Positions 1 through 6,184 of a stretch of 18,295 nucleotides of DNA are shown in pieces. The stretch spans positions 22,558 through 40,852 of the forward strand of contig PMYY01000150.1 in assembly GCA_003170655.1 (NCBI GenBank), written 5' to 3'. The notes beneath the pieces were generated by a model, which saw nothing but the letters and a program-made list of their open reading frames with translations, was not told where the DNA came from and did not search any database. A program made the translations under genes and the position numbers. The number at the start of each line of letters is the position of its first letter. Position 1 is the first letter of the stretch. The stretch comes from Nitrospiraceae bacterium. Its GTDB lineage: Bacteria; Nitrospirota; Thermodesulfovibrionia; Thermodesulfovibrionales; Dissulfurispiraceae.

Positions 1-1186
1 CGTTTCCGATATTTGAAGCACCGAACGGGCAATGGTCGCCGGTGATGGATGCCTCGACCCGGCATGATGTTTTTTTGTTCTCGAAGTTAGTCTCGATATC
101 CAGCAATCCTATTCCGTCTATTTCACGGTGATGGCTTTCGACGCCGTGCGGATCGCATATGTGGCGACCCAGCATCTGGTATCCGCCGCAGATGCCTACT
201 ATACCGATACCCTTTACATATGCTCTCTCGATGCTCCTGTCCAGTCCCGTCTCTCTCAGGTGGAGAAGGTCTTTAACTGTATTCTTAGTCCCCGGGATTA
301 TAACCATGTCACAATTTTCTATGTCGGTAGGATTGTCGGAGAAGATCACCTCTGCGTCGGGCTCATGCATCAAGGCATCGAAGTCAGTGAAATTGGAGAT
401 GTACTTGAGCCGCACGATCACGATGCGGATGTCTTTGCCGGTTGATGCATTAATGGAGGCTGCTCGTGAAAGTGCCAGGCCGTCTTCCTCCGGCAGTCCG
501 GTGCAATCGAAATATGGCAGCACTCCGATCACCGGTATGCCGGTCTTTTCCCTTATCATATCGAGGCCGGGGGTGAGGATATCGGCATCACCTCGAAACT
601 TGTTGATGATAAAGCCCTTGATATGACGGCGGTCTTTTCCGAGTAGCTTCACCGTCCCATACAGGGAGGCGAAGACCCCGCCCCTGTCTATATCCCCCAC
701 AAGAAGAACAGGCGCCTTCGCATACTTCGCGACATGCATATTGACGATATCCATTTCCATCAGGTTTATCTCTGCCGGGCTTCCGGCTCCTTCGATAATA
801 ATAATGTCGTGCTTCGCTGAGAGGGAATCAAAAGAGGCCTTTGCCGCCTCCCACGCTTGATTTTTGAACTCATAATATTCGCGGGCCTCCATGCTCTTGT
901 ACACCTTGCCGTGGATAACGACCTGGCAGCCTCTTTCGCCCTGGGCCTTGAGCAGTATGGGGTTCATGTCCACAGTCGGATCGATCCGCGCGGCTTCGGC
1001 CTGCAGCGCCTGCGCCCTGCCGATCTCGCCCCCTCCGGCCGTGATGAATGAATTTAGAGCCATGTTCTGGGATTTGAAGGGCGCTATGTTCAGTCCTCTG
1101 TCACTCAATATACGACAAAGGGCTGTAACGAGCAGACTCTTGCCTGCTCCGGACCCCGTGCCCTGGATCATCAGTGCCTTAGACAA
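1..1186 (-). CDS. cobQ: Cobyric acid synthase CobQ (partial, C-terminus beyond left edge)
   Basis: Glutamine-dependent amidotransferase that amidates the b, d, e and g side chains of adenosylcobyrinic acid a,c-diamide to give cobyric acid. The visible 395 residues begin with the ATP-binding synthetase domain (GTGSGAGKS at residues 9-17) and reach the GATase domain, whose nucleophile lies in GICGGYQMLG with the cysteine at about residue 333. Roughly 100 C-terminal residues, including the glutaminase histidine, should lie outside the window, judged from the usual family length of about 490-510. I chose the TTG at 1186: GGAGG sits 5 bases upstream inside the end of cobC, and the protein then starts (M)SKALMIQGTGSGAGKS like its relatives. 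An in-frame ATG at 1198 is possible but has no comparable ribosome binding site. It overlaps cobC by 8 bases and is the last visible gene of the B12 operon. Confidence 0.95.
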   Translation of the reverse strand, partial: MSKALMIQGTGSGAGKSLLVTALCRILSDRGLNIAPFKSQNMALNSFITAGGGEIGRAQALQAEAARIDPTVDMNPILLKAQGERGCQVVIHGKVYKSMEAREYYEFKNQAWEAAKASFDSLSAKHDIIIIEGAGSPAEINLMEMDIVNMHVAKYAKAPVLLVGDIDRGGVFASLYGTVKLLGKDRRHIKGFIINKFRGDADILTPGLDMIREKTGIPVIGVLPYFDCTGLPEEDGLALSRAASINASTGKDIRIVIVRLKYISNFTDFDALMHEPDAEVIFSDNPTDIENCDMVIIPGTKNTVKDLLHLRETGLDRSIERAYVKGIGIVGICGGYQMLGRHICDPHGVESHHREIDGIGLLDIETNFENKKTSCRVEASITGDHCPFGASNIGN

Positions 1187-1799
1187 TAGGCCCTCCATTG
1201 AGTAGTTTCACCACTGGATAATTGTTGTAAAAGTTGATGATATTCACTGCTGCGTTGTCCTGTTCGATGCGAAATATTTGATCGAGAGGCACATTCATTA
1301 CATGACAGAGGATGATTCTGTTTACGCCACCGTGAGCTGCTATTGCTATCTTATCATCTCCGCCGTGGTGCATCAATATCAGTTCAAGCGCGCCAATCGC
1401 CCTGTCACGTACTTCGAGCGTGCTCTCTCCGCCCCTGGGGTTGTGCTTTAGCGGATTTTTGGCCCAAGCTGAGAATTCATCTGGATACTTCTCGCGTATC
1501 TCATTGAAGGTCATGCCCTCCCATATGCCGAAATGGCGTTCCCTGAGATCCGGAATTATCACAGGCGTCAGCCCGAATGGCCCGGCCAATATTTCGGCGC
1601 TCTTCAGTGCTCTCGAAAGCGGAGACGCATAGACGGCGGACAGCGAAGAGCCGCGCAGCGTCGTCTGTATGAACTCTGTCGAGCGTTTGATCTGCCCGAC
1701 TCCATCGTCTGACATCGGCACATCTATACTTCCCTTGTATCGCTTCTCCTCATTGCCCACGGTCGCGCCGTGGCGTATCAGATAAAGTGTTGTAGCCAT
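1179..1799 (-). CDS. cobC: Alpha-ribazole phosphatase (histidine phosphatase family)
   Basis: A 206-residue histidine phosphatase, expected to remove the 5'-phosphate from alpha-ribazole phosphate, or from the cobamide phosphate made by CobS, in the last step of nucleotide loop assembly. The phosphohistidine motif LIRHG is at the N-terminus (His10). A SPLSRALKSA segment, ERHFGIWEG and AAHGGVNR supply the other conserved Arg, Glu and His of the phosphate pocket. Length and motifs match CobC/phosphoglycerate mutase-like phosphatases. The family alone does not prove the substrate; the call rests on its place between cobS and cobQ. The start ATG at 1799 lies inside the end of cobS (22-base overlap), implying translational coupling. 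Confidence 0.9.
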   Translation of the reverse strand: MATTLYLIRHGATVGNEEKRYKGSIDVPMSDDGVGQIKRSTEFIQTTLRGSSLSAVYASPLSRALKSAEILAGPFGLTPVIIPDLRERHFGIWEGMTFNEIREKYPDEFSAWAKNPLKHNPRGGESTLEVRDRAIGALELILMHHGGDDKIAIAAHGGVNRIILCHVMNVPLDQIFRIEQDNAAVNIINFYNNYPVVKLLNGGPIV

Positions 1800-2587
1800 A
1801 TGAATGACCCAGTGAGATAAAATATTTCACCTATTTCGCTCAATGATCCGAGCGTATCGCCGGTGAGCCCGCCGAATCTCCATGTGAAGAAGCCGACTCC
1901 CGACAGTGCAAGCAGATATCCTGCAGGAAAGAGTCCGGCGAGAAGCAAAACATGCAGGCCGTAGTAACGCGAAACCGGAAGCAGCAATGTCAGAATGAAG
2001 AGCACAAGCGCAATGGCGGACGAAATAATCAGAATATTCGAAGATGAAGGTCCGATGAACAGCCTTCCTAGGCCGTCATTCCTAGCGGATGTCCCGTGAT
2101 ACATGGCCGGCACCATGAGCCACTTTGAGAAGACAGGCATGAAAGAGAACACGAGGAACGCCGTGAGCGGAACGGGAAAGGAAAGAACGTTCTTTATCAG
2201 GATAAACTTTAGGAGGATGACCGTTACGATCGCCACGACGCCTATCGCTCCTGTAACACTGTCTTTCATAACGGAGAGCCTCTTTGCCCCGTCCCTCGCT
2301 GGATCGCCGGAAGATTTCACTGCAAGGGCATCAAATGTATCTGCCAATCCATCGAGATGGAACCCGCCGTTAATTAGGATTGCAAGCGCGATAACGAACC
2401 CGCTCACGACATCAGCAGGGAATATCATGCTGAGCATAACGGCTGCTGTAAACAGCATGAGCCCTTGCACTGCCCCGGCCAGTGGAAAGAAGGCGGCACA
2501 ACGGGCTATATCGCTCTCAGAGATCTCTCCCTTGAGCCTGACCGGTAGAATGGTCAGAAATTGTATGGCTAATAAGATTGAGCGCAT
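1778..2587 (-). CDS. cobS: Adenosylcobinamide-GDP ribazoletransferase (cobalamin synthase)
   Basis: Integral membrane enzyme that joins adenosylcobinamide-GDP to alpha-ribazole (phosphate), completing the cobamide. The 269 residues are mostly hydrophobic, with about six to seven membrane segments. Family signatures are visible: GGFHLDGLADTFDAL at 74-88, RLSVMKDSVTGAIG at 103-116 and GGLTGDTLGSLSEI near the C-terminus, with the acidic residues expected to bind metal. The reading frame stays open farther upstream, but the extension overlaps cobT and looks non-native. I start at ATG 2587, where the protein begins MRSILLAIQFLTILPV like known CobS proteins and GGAAGG precedes the codon. It begins 25 bases after cobT ends and overlaps cobC. 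Confidence 0.95.
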   Translation of the reverse strand: MRSILLAIQFLTILPVRLKGEISESDIARCAAFFPLAGAVQGLMLFTAAVMLSMIFPADVVSGFVIALAILINGGFHLDGLADTFDALAVKSSGDPARDGAKRLSVMKDSVTGAIGVVAIVTVILLKFILIKNVLSFPVPLTAFLVFSFMPVFSKWLMVPAMYHGTSARNDGLGRLFIGPSSSNILIISSAIALVLFILTLLLPVSRYYGLHVLLLAGLFPAGYLLALSGVGFFTWRFGGLTGDTLGSLSEIGEIFYLTGSFIWLQHFI

Positions 2588-2612
2588 AGCCCTTCCGTTT
2601 GTTGCTGAAATA

Positions 2613-3674
2613 TCAGTTGATGATCTCCGACGACACCCCTGCTTCGCCGAAGGTTGCCATCTCCTTGTATATCTTAAGCCCGGCGTCGATGAGAAGCATG
2701 GCGAGTGCTGCACCTGTGCCTTCGCCGAGACGCAGGTCGAGTTCGAGGATCGGACGCAAGCCCATCTTTTCCAACATGGCGTTATGTCCGATCTCAACTG
2801 AATTGTGCGCTGCAAACATGTATTCTCGTGTCTTCGGTTCGAGGCAATATGCGATGAGGGCACCGGCTGTAGATATGAAGCCGTCGATTACAACCGGTAT
2901 CTTGTTGGCCGCAGCGCCCAGAATGATCCCGGCTATACCGCCGATCTCCGTCCCGCCTACTTTCGCCAGGACGTCCAGAGGGTCTCCCGCATCAGGCTTG
3001 TTCAATTTTATCCCTTGCTCGATCACCTTAATCTTGTTCTTAAGGGAGTCGTCGGATATTCCCGTCCCTTTACCTGTAACTTCTGCAACAGGTCGCCCGG
3101 TTAGGACCGATGCAATTGCGCTTGACGGCGTTGTATTGCCGATTCCCATTTCTCCGGTGCCGAAAATCTTGTAGCCTTTTCCTGCATAGCTGTTAGCGAG
3201 GCTGATGCCGGTCTCTATGCAGCGCATGGCCTCCTGACGTGTCATAGCGGCTTCGCGGGCAAAGTTCCTTGTGCCGTTAATGACTTTCATGTTTACAAGC
3301 CCCTTGACATCGCCGAAATCGTAATCTACGCCAATATCGATAACGACTACCTCTGCGCCGGCATGTCTCCCTAGAACATTTATGCCCGCTCCGCCGCGCA
3401 AGAAATTGAAAACCATCTGGGGTGTCACCTCTTTCGGATATGCGGAAACCCCTTCAGCCGTTATGCCGTGGTCGCCGGCCAAGGTGAAGATGACTTTCTT
3501 GTCGAGCAGCGGACTTTTATTTTCGGTGATCGTTACGAGCCTGCGCGCGAATTCTTCGAGCCTGCCAAGGCTGCTCGGCGGCTTCGTCAGATTGTCGAGA
3601 TGCTTTTGTGCGGTAACAGCGAATTCCTCATTCAGCGGGCCGACCCTTTTCAGCGTTTCATTCAGCAGATCCAT
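2613..3674 (-). CDS. cobT: Nicotinate-nucleotide--dimethylbenzimidazole phosphoribosyltransferase CobT
   Basis: Soluble enzyme that moves phosphoribose from nicotinate mononucleotide onto a lower-ligand base, giving alpha-ribazole phosphate or its analogue. The 353-residue length is typical. Visible signatures: KPPSSLGRLE near residue 31, FTLAGDHGI, GEMGIGNTTPSSAI, DGFISTAGALIA and the C-terminal GEGTGAALAM, whose Glu318 aligns with the catalytic base Glu317 of Salmonella CobT. The frame is open upstream to 3731, but ATG 3674 is preceded by AAGGAG at good spacing and gives the family N-terminus MDLLNETLKR. In this operon its natural base is probably 5-hydroxybenzimidazole supplied by the first gene, not dimethylbenzimidazole; that is inferred from context. 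Confidence 0.96.
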   Translation of the reverse strand: MDLLNETLKRVGPLNEEFAVTAQKHLDNLTKPPSSLGRLEEFARRLVTITENKSPLLDKKVIFTLAGDHGITAEGVSAYPKEVTPQMVFNFLRGGAGINVLGRHAGAEVVVIDIGVDYDFGDVKGLVNMKVINGTRNFAREAAMTRQEAMRCIETGISLANSYAGKGYKIFGTGEMGIGNTTPSSAIASVLTGRPVAEVTGKGTGISDDSLKNKIKVIEQGIKLNKPDAGDPLDVLAKVGGTEIGGIAGIILGAAANKIPVVIDGFISTAGALIAYCLEPKTREYMFAAHNSVEIGHNAMLEKMGLRPILELDLRLGEGTGAALAMLLIDAGLKIYKEMATFGEAGVSSEIIN

Positions 3675-3703
3675 TTCCAATCTCCTTAGACTCTTTAGAC
3701 TGT

Positions 3704-3726
3704 AGGGAGGGGTTCGACCCCGCCCT
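3704..3726 (-). other. Intercistronic GC-rich hairpin between cobU and cobT
   Basis: Arms AGGG-x-GGGGT and ACCCC-x-CCCT flank a 3-base loop, giving a stem of nine pairs and one mismatch in the 56-base cobU-cobT gap. No T-run follows on either strand, so it is not a typical terminator. It could stabilise or tune processing of the downstream cobT message. It ends 29 bases before the cobT start, leaving the ribosome binding site free. Confidence 0.6.
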
Positions 3727-3730
3727 GGCA

Positions 3731-4246
3731 TTATTTAATCTTCAGCGGTATCCCCGCTGCAACCAGGTAGACCACGTTTGCAATCTCCGCAACACGGCGG
3801 TTCAAGGTCCCGGCGAGGTCGCGGAACCTTCTCGCCAGCGCGTTCTCCGGCACGATCCCCATGCCGACTTCGTTCGAGACGATAAAAATGCAGGAGGGGC
3901 ATGTCGCCGCGGCGGAAAGCAGAGATTCTATGTCCGCGTCAACTGCGGTATCATTCATAATTAGGTTCGAGAGCCAGAGGGTCAGGCAGTCGACGATGAT
4001 TACATCATGATCCTCGCTTATGCGGCTGAGGATTTGCGGAAGAGCAGTAGGCTCTTCAAAGGTTTTCCAATCCACTGACCGCTCTTTCTTATGTCGTTCT
4101 ATGCGCTCCTTCATCTCCTCATCGAAGGCCTGGGCTGTTGCTATGAAGGCCTTGCTGCCCCGGAGCTTCGATGCACAATCGAGAGCGAAACTGCTTTTGC
4201 CGCTTCGCGACCCCCCGAGTATGAAGGTGATTCTTCCCTTGCCCAT
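3731..4246 (-). CDS. cobU: Adenosylcobinamide kinase / adenosylcobinamide-phosphate guanylyltransferase CobU
   Basis: Bifunctional enzyme that phosphorylates adenosylcobinamide and then transfers GMP from GTP to form adenosylcobinamide-GDP, the substrate of CobS. The 171 residues carry the P-loop GGSRSGKS (11-18), the RHKKER segment with His52 as the likely GMP acceptor (equivalent to the RH histidine of Salmonella CobU), VDCLTLWLSNL (85-95) and SNEVGMGIVP (124-133). All are diagnostic for the family, and the length is normal. Its ATG shares one base with the TAA stop of the upstream ThiC-like gene, so translation is almost certainly coupled. Confidence 0.96.
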   Translation of the reverse strand: MGKGRITFILGGSRSGKSSFALDCASKLRGSKAFIATAQAFDEEMKERIERHKKERSVDWKTFEEPTALPQILSRISEDHDVIIVDCLTLWLSNLIMNDTAVDADIESLLSAAATCPSCIFIVSNEVGMGIVPENALARRFRDLAGTLNRRVAEIANVVYLVAAGIPLKIK

Positions 4247-5547
4247 TACTGCTTGTCGGTATCCTGCATTGAGGTGTCGAACATGCCCTTAAGCATTTCA
4301 TTTGCGCAGAATTTGCCGCACATGGTGCATGAGTGTTCGTCGCCGTTTCCTCTTTGTGCCTTTATCTCCATTGCCCTTTCGGGGTCTATGGCAATTTCGA
4401 ATTGCTTGTGCCAGTCCATATCTCTCCTCGCCTTTGACATGAGCTTGTCTTTCTCGGTATGTTTGAGCTTTATCATGTCCCCGATGTGGGCTGCAATACG
4501 CGATGCGATCATTCCGTCTTTCACATCGGAGACAAACGGGAGTCCCAGGTGTTCTGAAGGCGTGACGTAACAGATGAAATCCGCACCGTAGGCGGATGAC
4601 AATGAGGCGCCCACGGCAGCGGTGATGTGGTCGTATCCCGGCGCGATATCGGTCGTGATCGGGCCGAGCATATAGAAGGGAGCCTCCCCGCTCATCTTCT
4701 TCTGGATGGTGATGACCGCTTCTATCTCGTTGATCGGGATATGGCCGGGCCCCTCCACCATCGTCTGGCAGCCCATCTCCCTGCCGACCTCCGCGAGTTC
4801 GCAATTGATGAGTAGCTCCTGCATCTGCACGCGGTCATTTGCATCATGTATAGCGCCCGCACGGAACCCGTTTCCGAGACTCAGGACTACATCGTGCTTT
4901 TTCATGATCTCTACGACCCTGTCGAAATGTTCATATAGAGGGTTTTCCATGTTGTTGTGCTCCATCCATGCCACCATATATGAACCGCCTTTCGAAACGA
5001 GCCCCCCATAACGATAGTGCTGTCTCCTGAGCATCTCGACAGTCCTGCGGTTGATGCCGCAATGGATCGCCATGAAGGCCACGCCTTCTTCACACTGTCT
5101 CTCGGTTATTTCGAAGAGGAGTTCGGCCGGCATCTTTACGGCAGCGCCGTATTTCTTGATGGCGAGGGAGAAGGCCTCGTAAAGCGGCACCGTCCCGACG
5201 GGAAGGTTAATGTTATCCATTACGGCACCTCTGATCGCAGCGATATCTCCGCCCACACTCAGATCCATAAGGGTGTCTGCTCCGTACTTTTCGGCGGTCT
5301 TAGCTTTTTCGACTTCCATCCCGATGTCGGCAATGTCGGTCGAGGTCCCTATTGAGGCGTTGACCTTGGTCCTGAGTCCCTTGCCGATTCCGACTATCCT
5401 TGCTTTCCTGTTGCGGTTTGCAGGGACTACGATCTGGCCGGAAGCGACACGGCCCCTGACCAACTCTGCTGACAGCATTTCATCGGCAGCTACCTTCTCG
5501 ATTTCAGCTGTAATCTCTCCCTGTGCAGCCATCTCAATCTGTGTCAT
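4246..5547 (-). CDS. bzaF: ThiC-family radical SAM enzyme, probable 5-hydroxybenzimidazole synthase BzaF
   Basis: ThiC-family enzymes rearrange aminoimidazole ribotide by radical SAM chemistry. ThiC makes the thiamin pyrimidine (HMP-P); the paralogue BzaF makes 5-hydroxybenzimidazole, an anaerobic cobamide lower ligand. The family match is clear throughout (VNASIGTSTD, DLSVGGDI, HCGINRRTVE, GPLTTD-like GPITTDIAPGYDH, VTPSEHLGLP). At 433 residues it is the short form. The C-terminal cluster motif is Cys407-x2-Cys410-x3-Cys414, one residue tighter than the CX2CX4C usual in ThiC. BzaF is preferred because the gene heads a cobU-cobT-cobS-cobC-cobQ operon behind a cobalamin riboswitch, with no TPP riboswitch or other thiamin gene nearby. 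ATG 5547 has AAGGAG six bases upstream; ATG 5553 abuts GGAG and is less likely. A plain ThiC remains possible. Confidence 0.85.
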   Translation of the reverse strand: MTQIEMAAQGEITAEIEKVAADEMLSAELVRGRVASGQIVVPANRNRKARIVGIGKGLRTKVNASIGTSTDIADIGMEVEKAKTAEKYGADTLMDLSVGGDIAAIRGAVMDNINLPVGTVPLYEAFSLAIKKYGAAVKMPAELLFEITERQCEEGVAFMAIHCGINRRTVEMLRRQHYRYGGLVSKGGSYMVAWMEHNNMENPLYEHFDRVVEIMKKHDVVLSLGNGFRAGAIHDANDRVQMQELLINCELAEVGREMGCQTMVEGPGHIPINEIEAVITIQKKMSGEAPFYMLGPITTDIAPGYDHITAAVGASLSSAYGADFICYVTPSEHLGLPFVSDVKDGMIASRIAAHIGDMIKLKHTEKDKLMSKARRDMDWHKQFEIAIDPERAMEIKAQRGNGDEHSCTMCGKFCANEMLKGMFDTSMQDTDKQ

Positions 5548-5559
5548 CGCCATCTCCTT

Positions 5560-5599
5560 TAAAATAAAAAATCCCCAGAGCGAATATGCCCTGAGGATT
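5560..5599 (-). terminator. Intrinsic terminator in the B12 riboswitch leader
   Basis: In the minus-strand transcript an 11-pair stem (arms 5589-5599 and 5570-5580, extended by the closing C-G pair, with two G-U wobbles) and a short AT-rich loop is followed directly by a T-rich tract at 5560-5569. It lies about 12 bases before the bzaF ribosome binding site. This is the likely expression platform of the riboswitch. A competing pairing exists: GGGGAT (complement of 5616-5621) can pair with ATCCTC (complement of 5593-5598), a candidate antiterminator. Confidence 0.85.
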
Positions 5600-5652
5600 G
5601 CACCCTGTTTCCTTCATCCCCACCTTCCATCCGCGAGAAGGTCTCAAGATTG

Positions 5653-5728
5653 CATATTGATGATCGCAGATTGACGATTTACAAGGAGTATCGTCAATCA
5701 TAAATCAAAAATCTACAATCATTAATCG
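5653..5728. repeat. Imperfect long inverted repeat with a perfect 10-bp core, between aptamer and terminator
   Basis: The core is GATTGACGAT at 5669-5678 and its exact reverse complement at 5690-5699, separated by 11 bases. Outside it the left arm (from about 5647) and right arm (to about 5728) stay roughly complementary, both built from short ATTGAT/ATTGAC-like units. It would fold into one long hairpin in the leader RNA. It may be a dispersed REP-like intergenic element or a spacer structure; the window holds no second copy that I could find. Confidence 0.6.
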
Positions 5729-5730
5729 TT

Positions 5731-5900
5731 CTCAGGCAGGTCTTCTGGCTCCCGGATCATCCTACCTGCCGGCCTTCCCGTCCAATTCTTCGGACAGTGG
5801 CTAAGTCGGCTCTCGTACCCGGTTACAGCGGCGGGACCGCTCCCGAATTGGGCAATGCGCCCTCACAGGATTCCCTATTAAGCGTCTAGCGCCTGATGGG
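5731..5900 (-). promoter_or_regulatory. Cobalamin riboswitch aptamer
   Basis: Read on the minus strand, the leader shows the class hallmarks in order: TTAATAGGGAATCC, GTGAG then GCGC, the CCGCTGTAACCGG core, a GCCACTG segment, GGGAAGGCCGGC, and the B12-box end GAGCCAGAAGACCTGCC. CAGGC near the 5' end (5891-5895) can pair with GCCTG at the 3' end (about 5733-5737) as P1. It controls the downstream bzaF-cobQ operon, most likely switching it off through the terminator at 5560-5599 when cobamide is plentiful. Exact ends are approximate. Confidence 0.95.
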
Positions 5901-5903
5901 TAT

Positions 5904-5932
5904 ATTCTCCCCATATCATCCGAAAAAGTCAA
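5904..5932 (-). promoter_or_regulatory. Candidate sigma70 promoter of the B12 operon
   Basis: On the minus strand TTGACT (5927-5932) matches a -35 box in five of six positions. After a 17-base spacer, GAGAAT (5904-5909) matches a -10 box in four of six. Transcription would begin just before the P1 strand of the cobalamin riboswitch, which is where it should be. Confidence 0.55.
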
Positions 5933-6078
5933 ACGCGCGAGCCTGGATGGAAGTGATGTGACGAAGTCTTTATAATGCGATATAAAAACCTATCCAGTGG
6001 GGAATTGGATTTTAGTGCAAACCTGTTTATTGTTTGGTGCGCGGGTATGAAAATCTTCTAAGATATCGCTTTAAAGTC

Positions 6079-6109
6079 TTCGGTACATCATTCCCCCCCG
6101 TGTACCGAA
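6079..6109. repeat. Perfect 9-bp inverted repeat (TTCGGTACA / TGTACCGAA)
   Basis: TTCGGTACA at 6079-6087 and TGTACCGAA at 6101-6109 are exact reverse complements around a 13-base centre containing seven consecutive C residues. It lies upstream of a TATAAT box at 6158, so it may be a DNA operator; if transcription starts farther upstream it would instead be a leader hairpin. No T-run follows. Confidence 0.65.
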
Positions 6110-6133
6110 CTTTATGCCGCGCAGCATAAAGTT
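6108..6133. repeat. Perfect 10-bp inverted repeat (AACTTTATGC / GCATAAAGTT)
   Basis: Arms at 6108-6117 and 6124-6133 with a 6-base loop. It shares two bases with the inverted repeat ending at 6109, so the two form a continuous double-palindrome block. It overlaps the place where a -35 box for the TATAAT at 6158-6163 would sit, consistent with a repressor or activator site for the sensor gene downstream. Confidence 0.65.
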
Positions 6134-6157
6134 TCGACCAGGGATTCCTTGCTGGGT

Positions 6158-6163
6158 TATAAT
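6158..6163 (+). promoter_or_regulatory. Candidate -10 box upstream of the HAMP-GGDDF gene
   Basis: A perfect TATAAT lies 21 bases before the ATG at 6185. No good -35 match occurs at 16-18 bases; TTCGAC at 6133-6138 is weak and 19 bases away. This suggests an activator-dependent promoter using the palindromes just upstream, or that transcription starts elsewhere. GCATTC (6166-6171) and GAATGC (6187-6192) could also pair across the start codon. Confidence 0.4.
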
Positions 6164-6184
6164 AAGCATTCGAGATGATCATTA

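Noticed and set aside
2588..2863. N-terminal extension of cobS giving a 361-residue protein.
   Set aside because: The extension overlaps cobT coding sequence, is Arg/Cys/Ser rich and unlike CobS. ATG 2587 has a ribosome binding site and the family N-terminus.
2103..3174. Long plus-strand open frames opposite cobS and cobT.
   Set aside because: They are antisense shadows; the minus-strand frames encode recognisable enzymes with conserved motifs.
3704..3730. GGGTTCGACCCC followed by GCCCTGGCA resembles a tRNA T-arm and acceptor end, as in an integration site.
   Set aside because: The 5-bp T-stem does not form with a 7-base loop, no D-arm or anticodon arm lies upstream, and no integrase is near. 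It is better described as a simple hairpin.
3675..3731. N-terminal extension of cobT from 3731.
   Set aside because: It reads through the intercistronic hairpin, has no ribosome binding site, and lies before a strong AAGGAG/ATG start at 3674.
4246..5547. Plain thiamin-pathway ThiC.
   Set aside because: Not excluded by sequence alone, but the cobalamin riboswitch and cob operon make BzaF the better reading; no TPP riboswitch or thi gene is present.
6016..6040. CAAAC...GTTTG short inverted repeat in the divergent gap.
   Set aside because: Only five pairs with a 9-base loop; expected by chance in this length of sequence.
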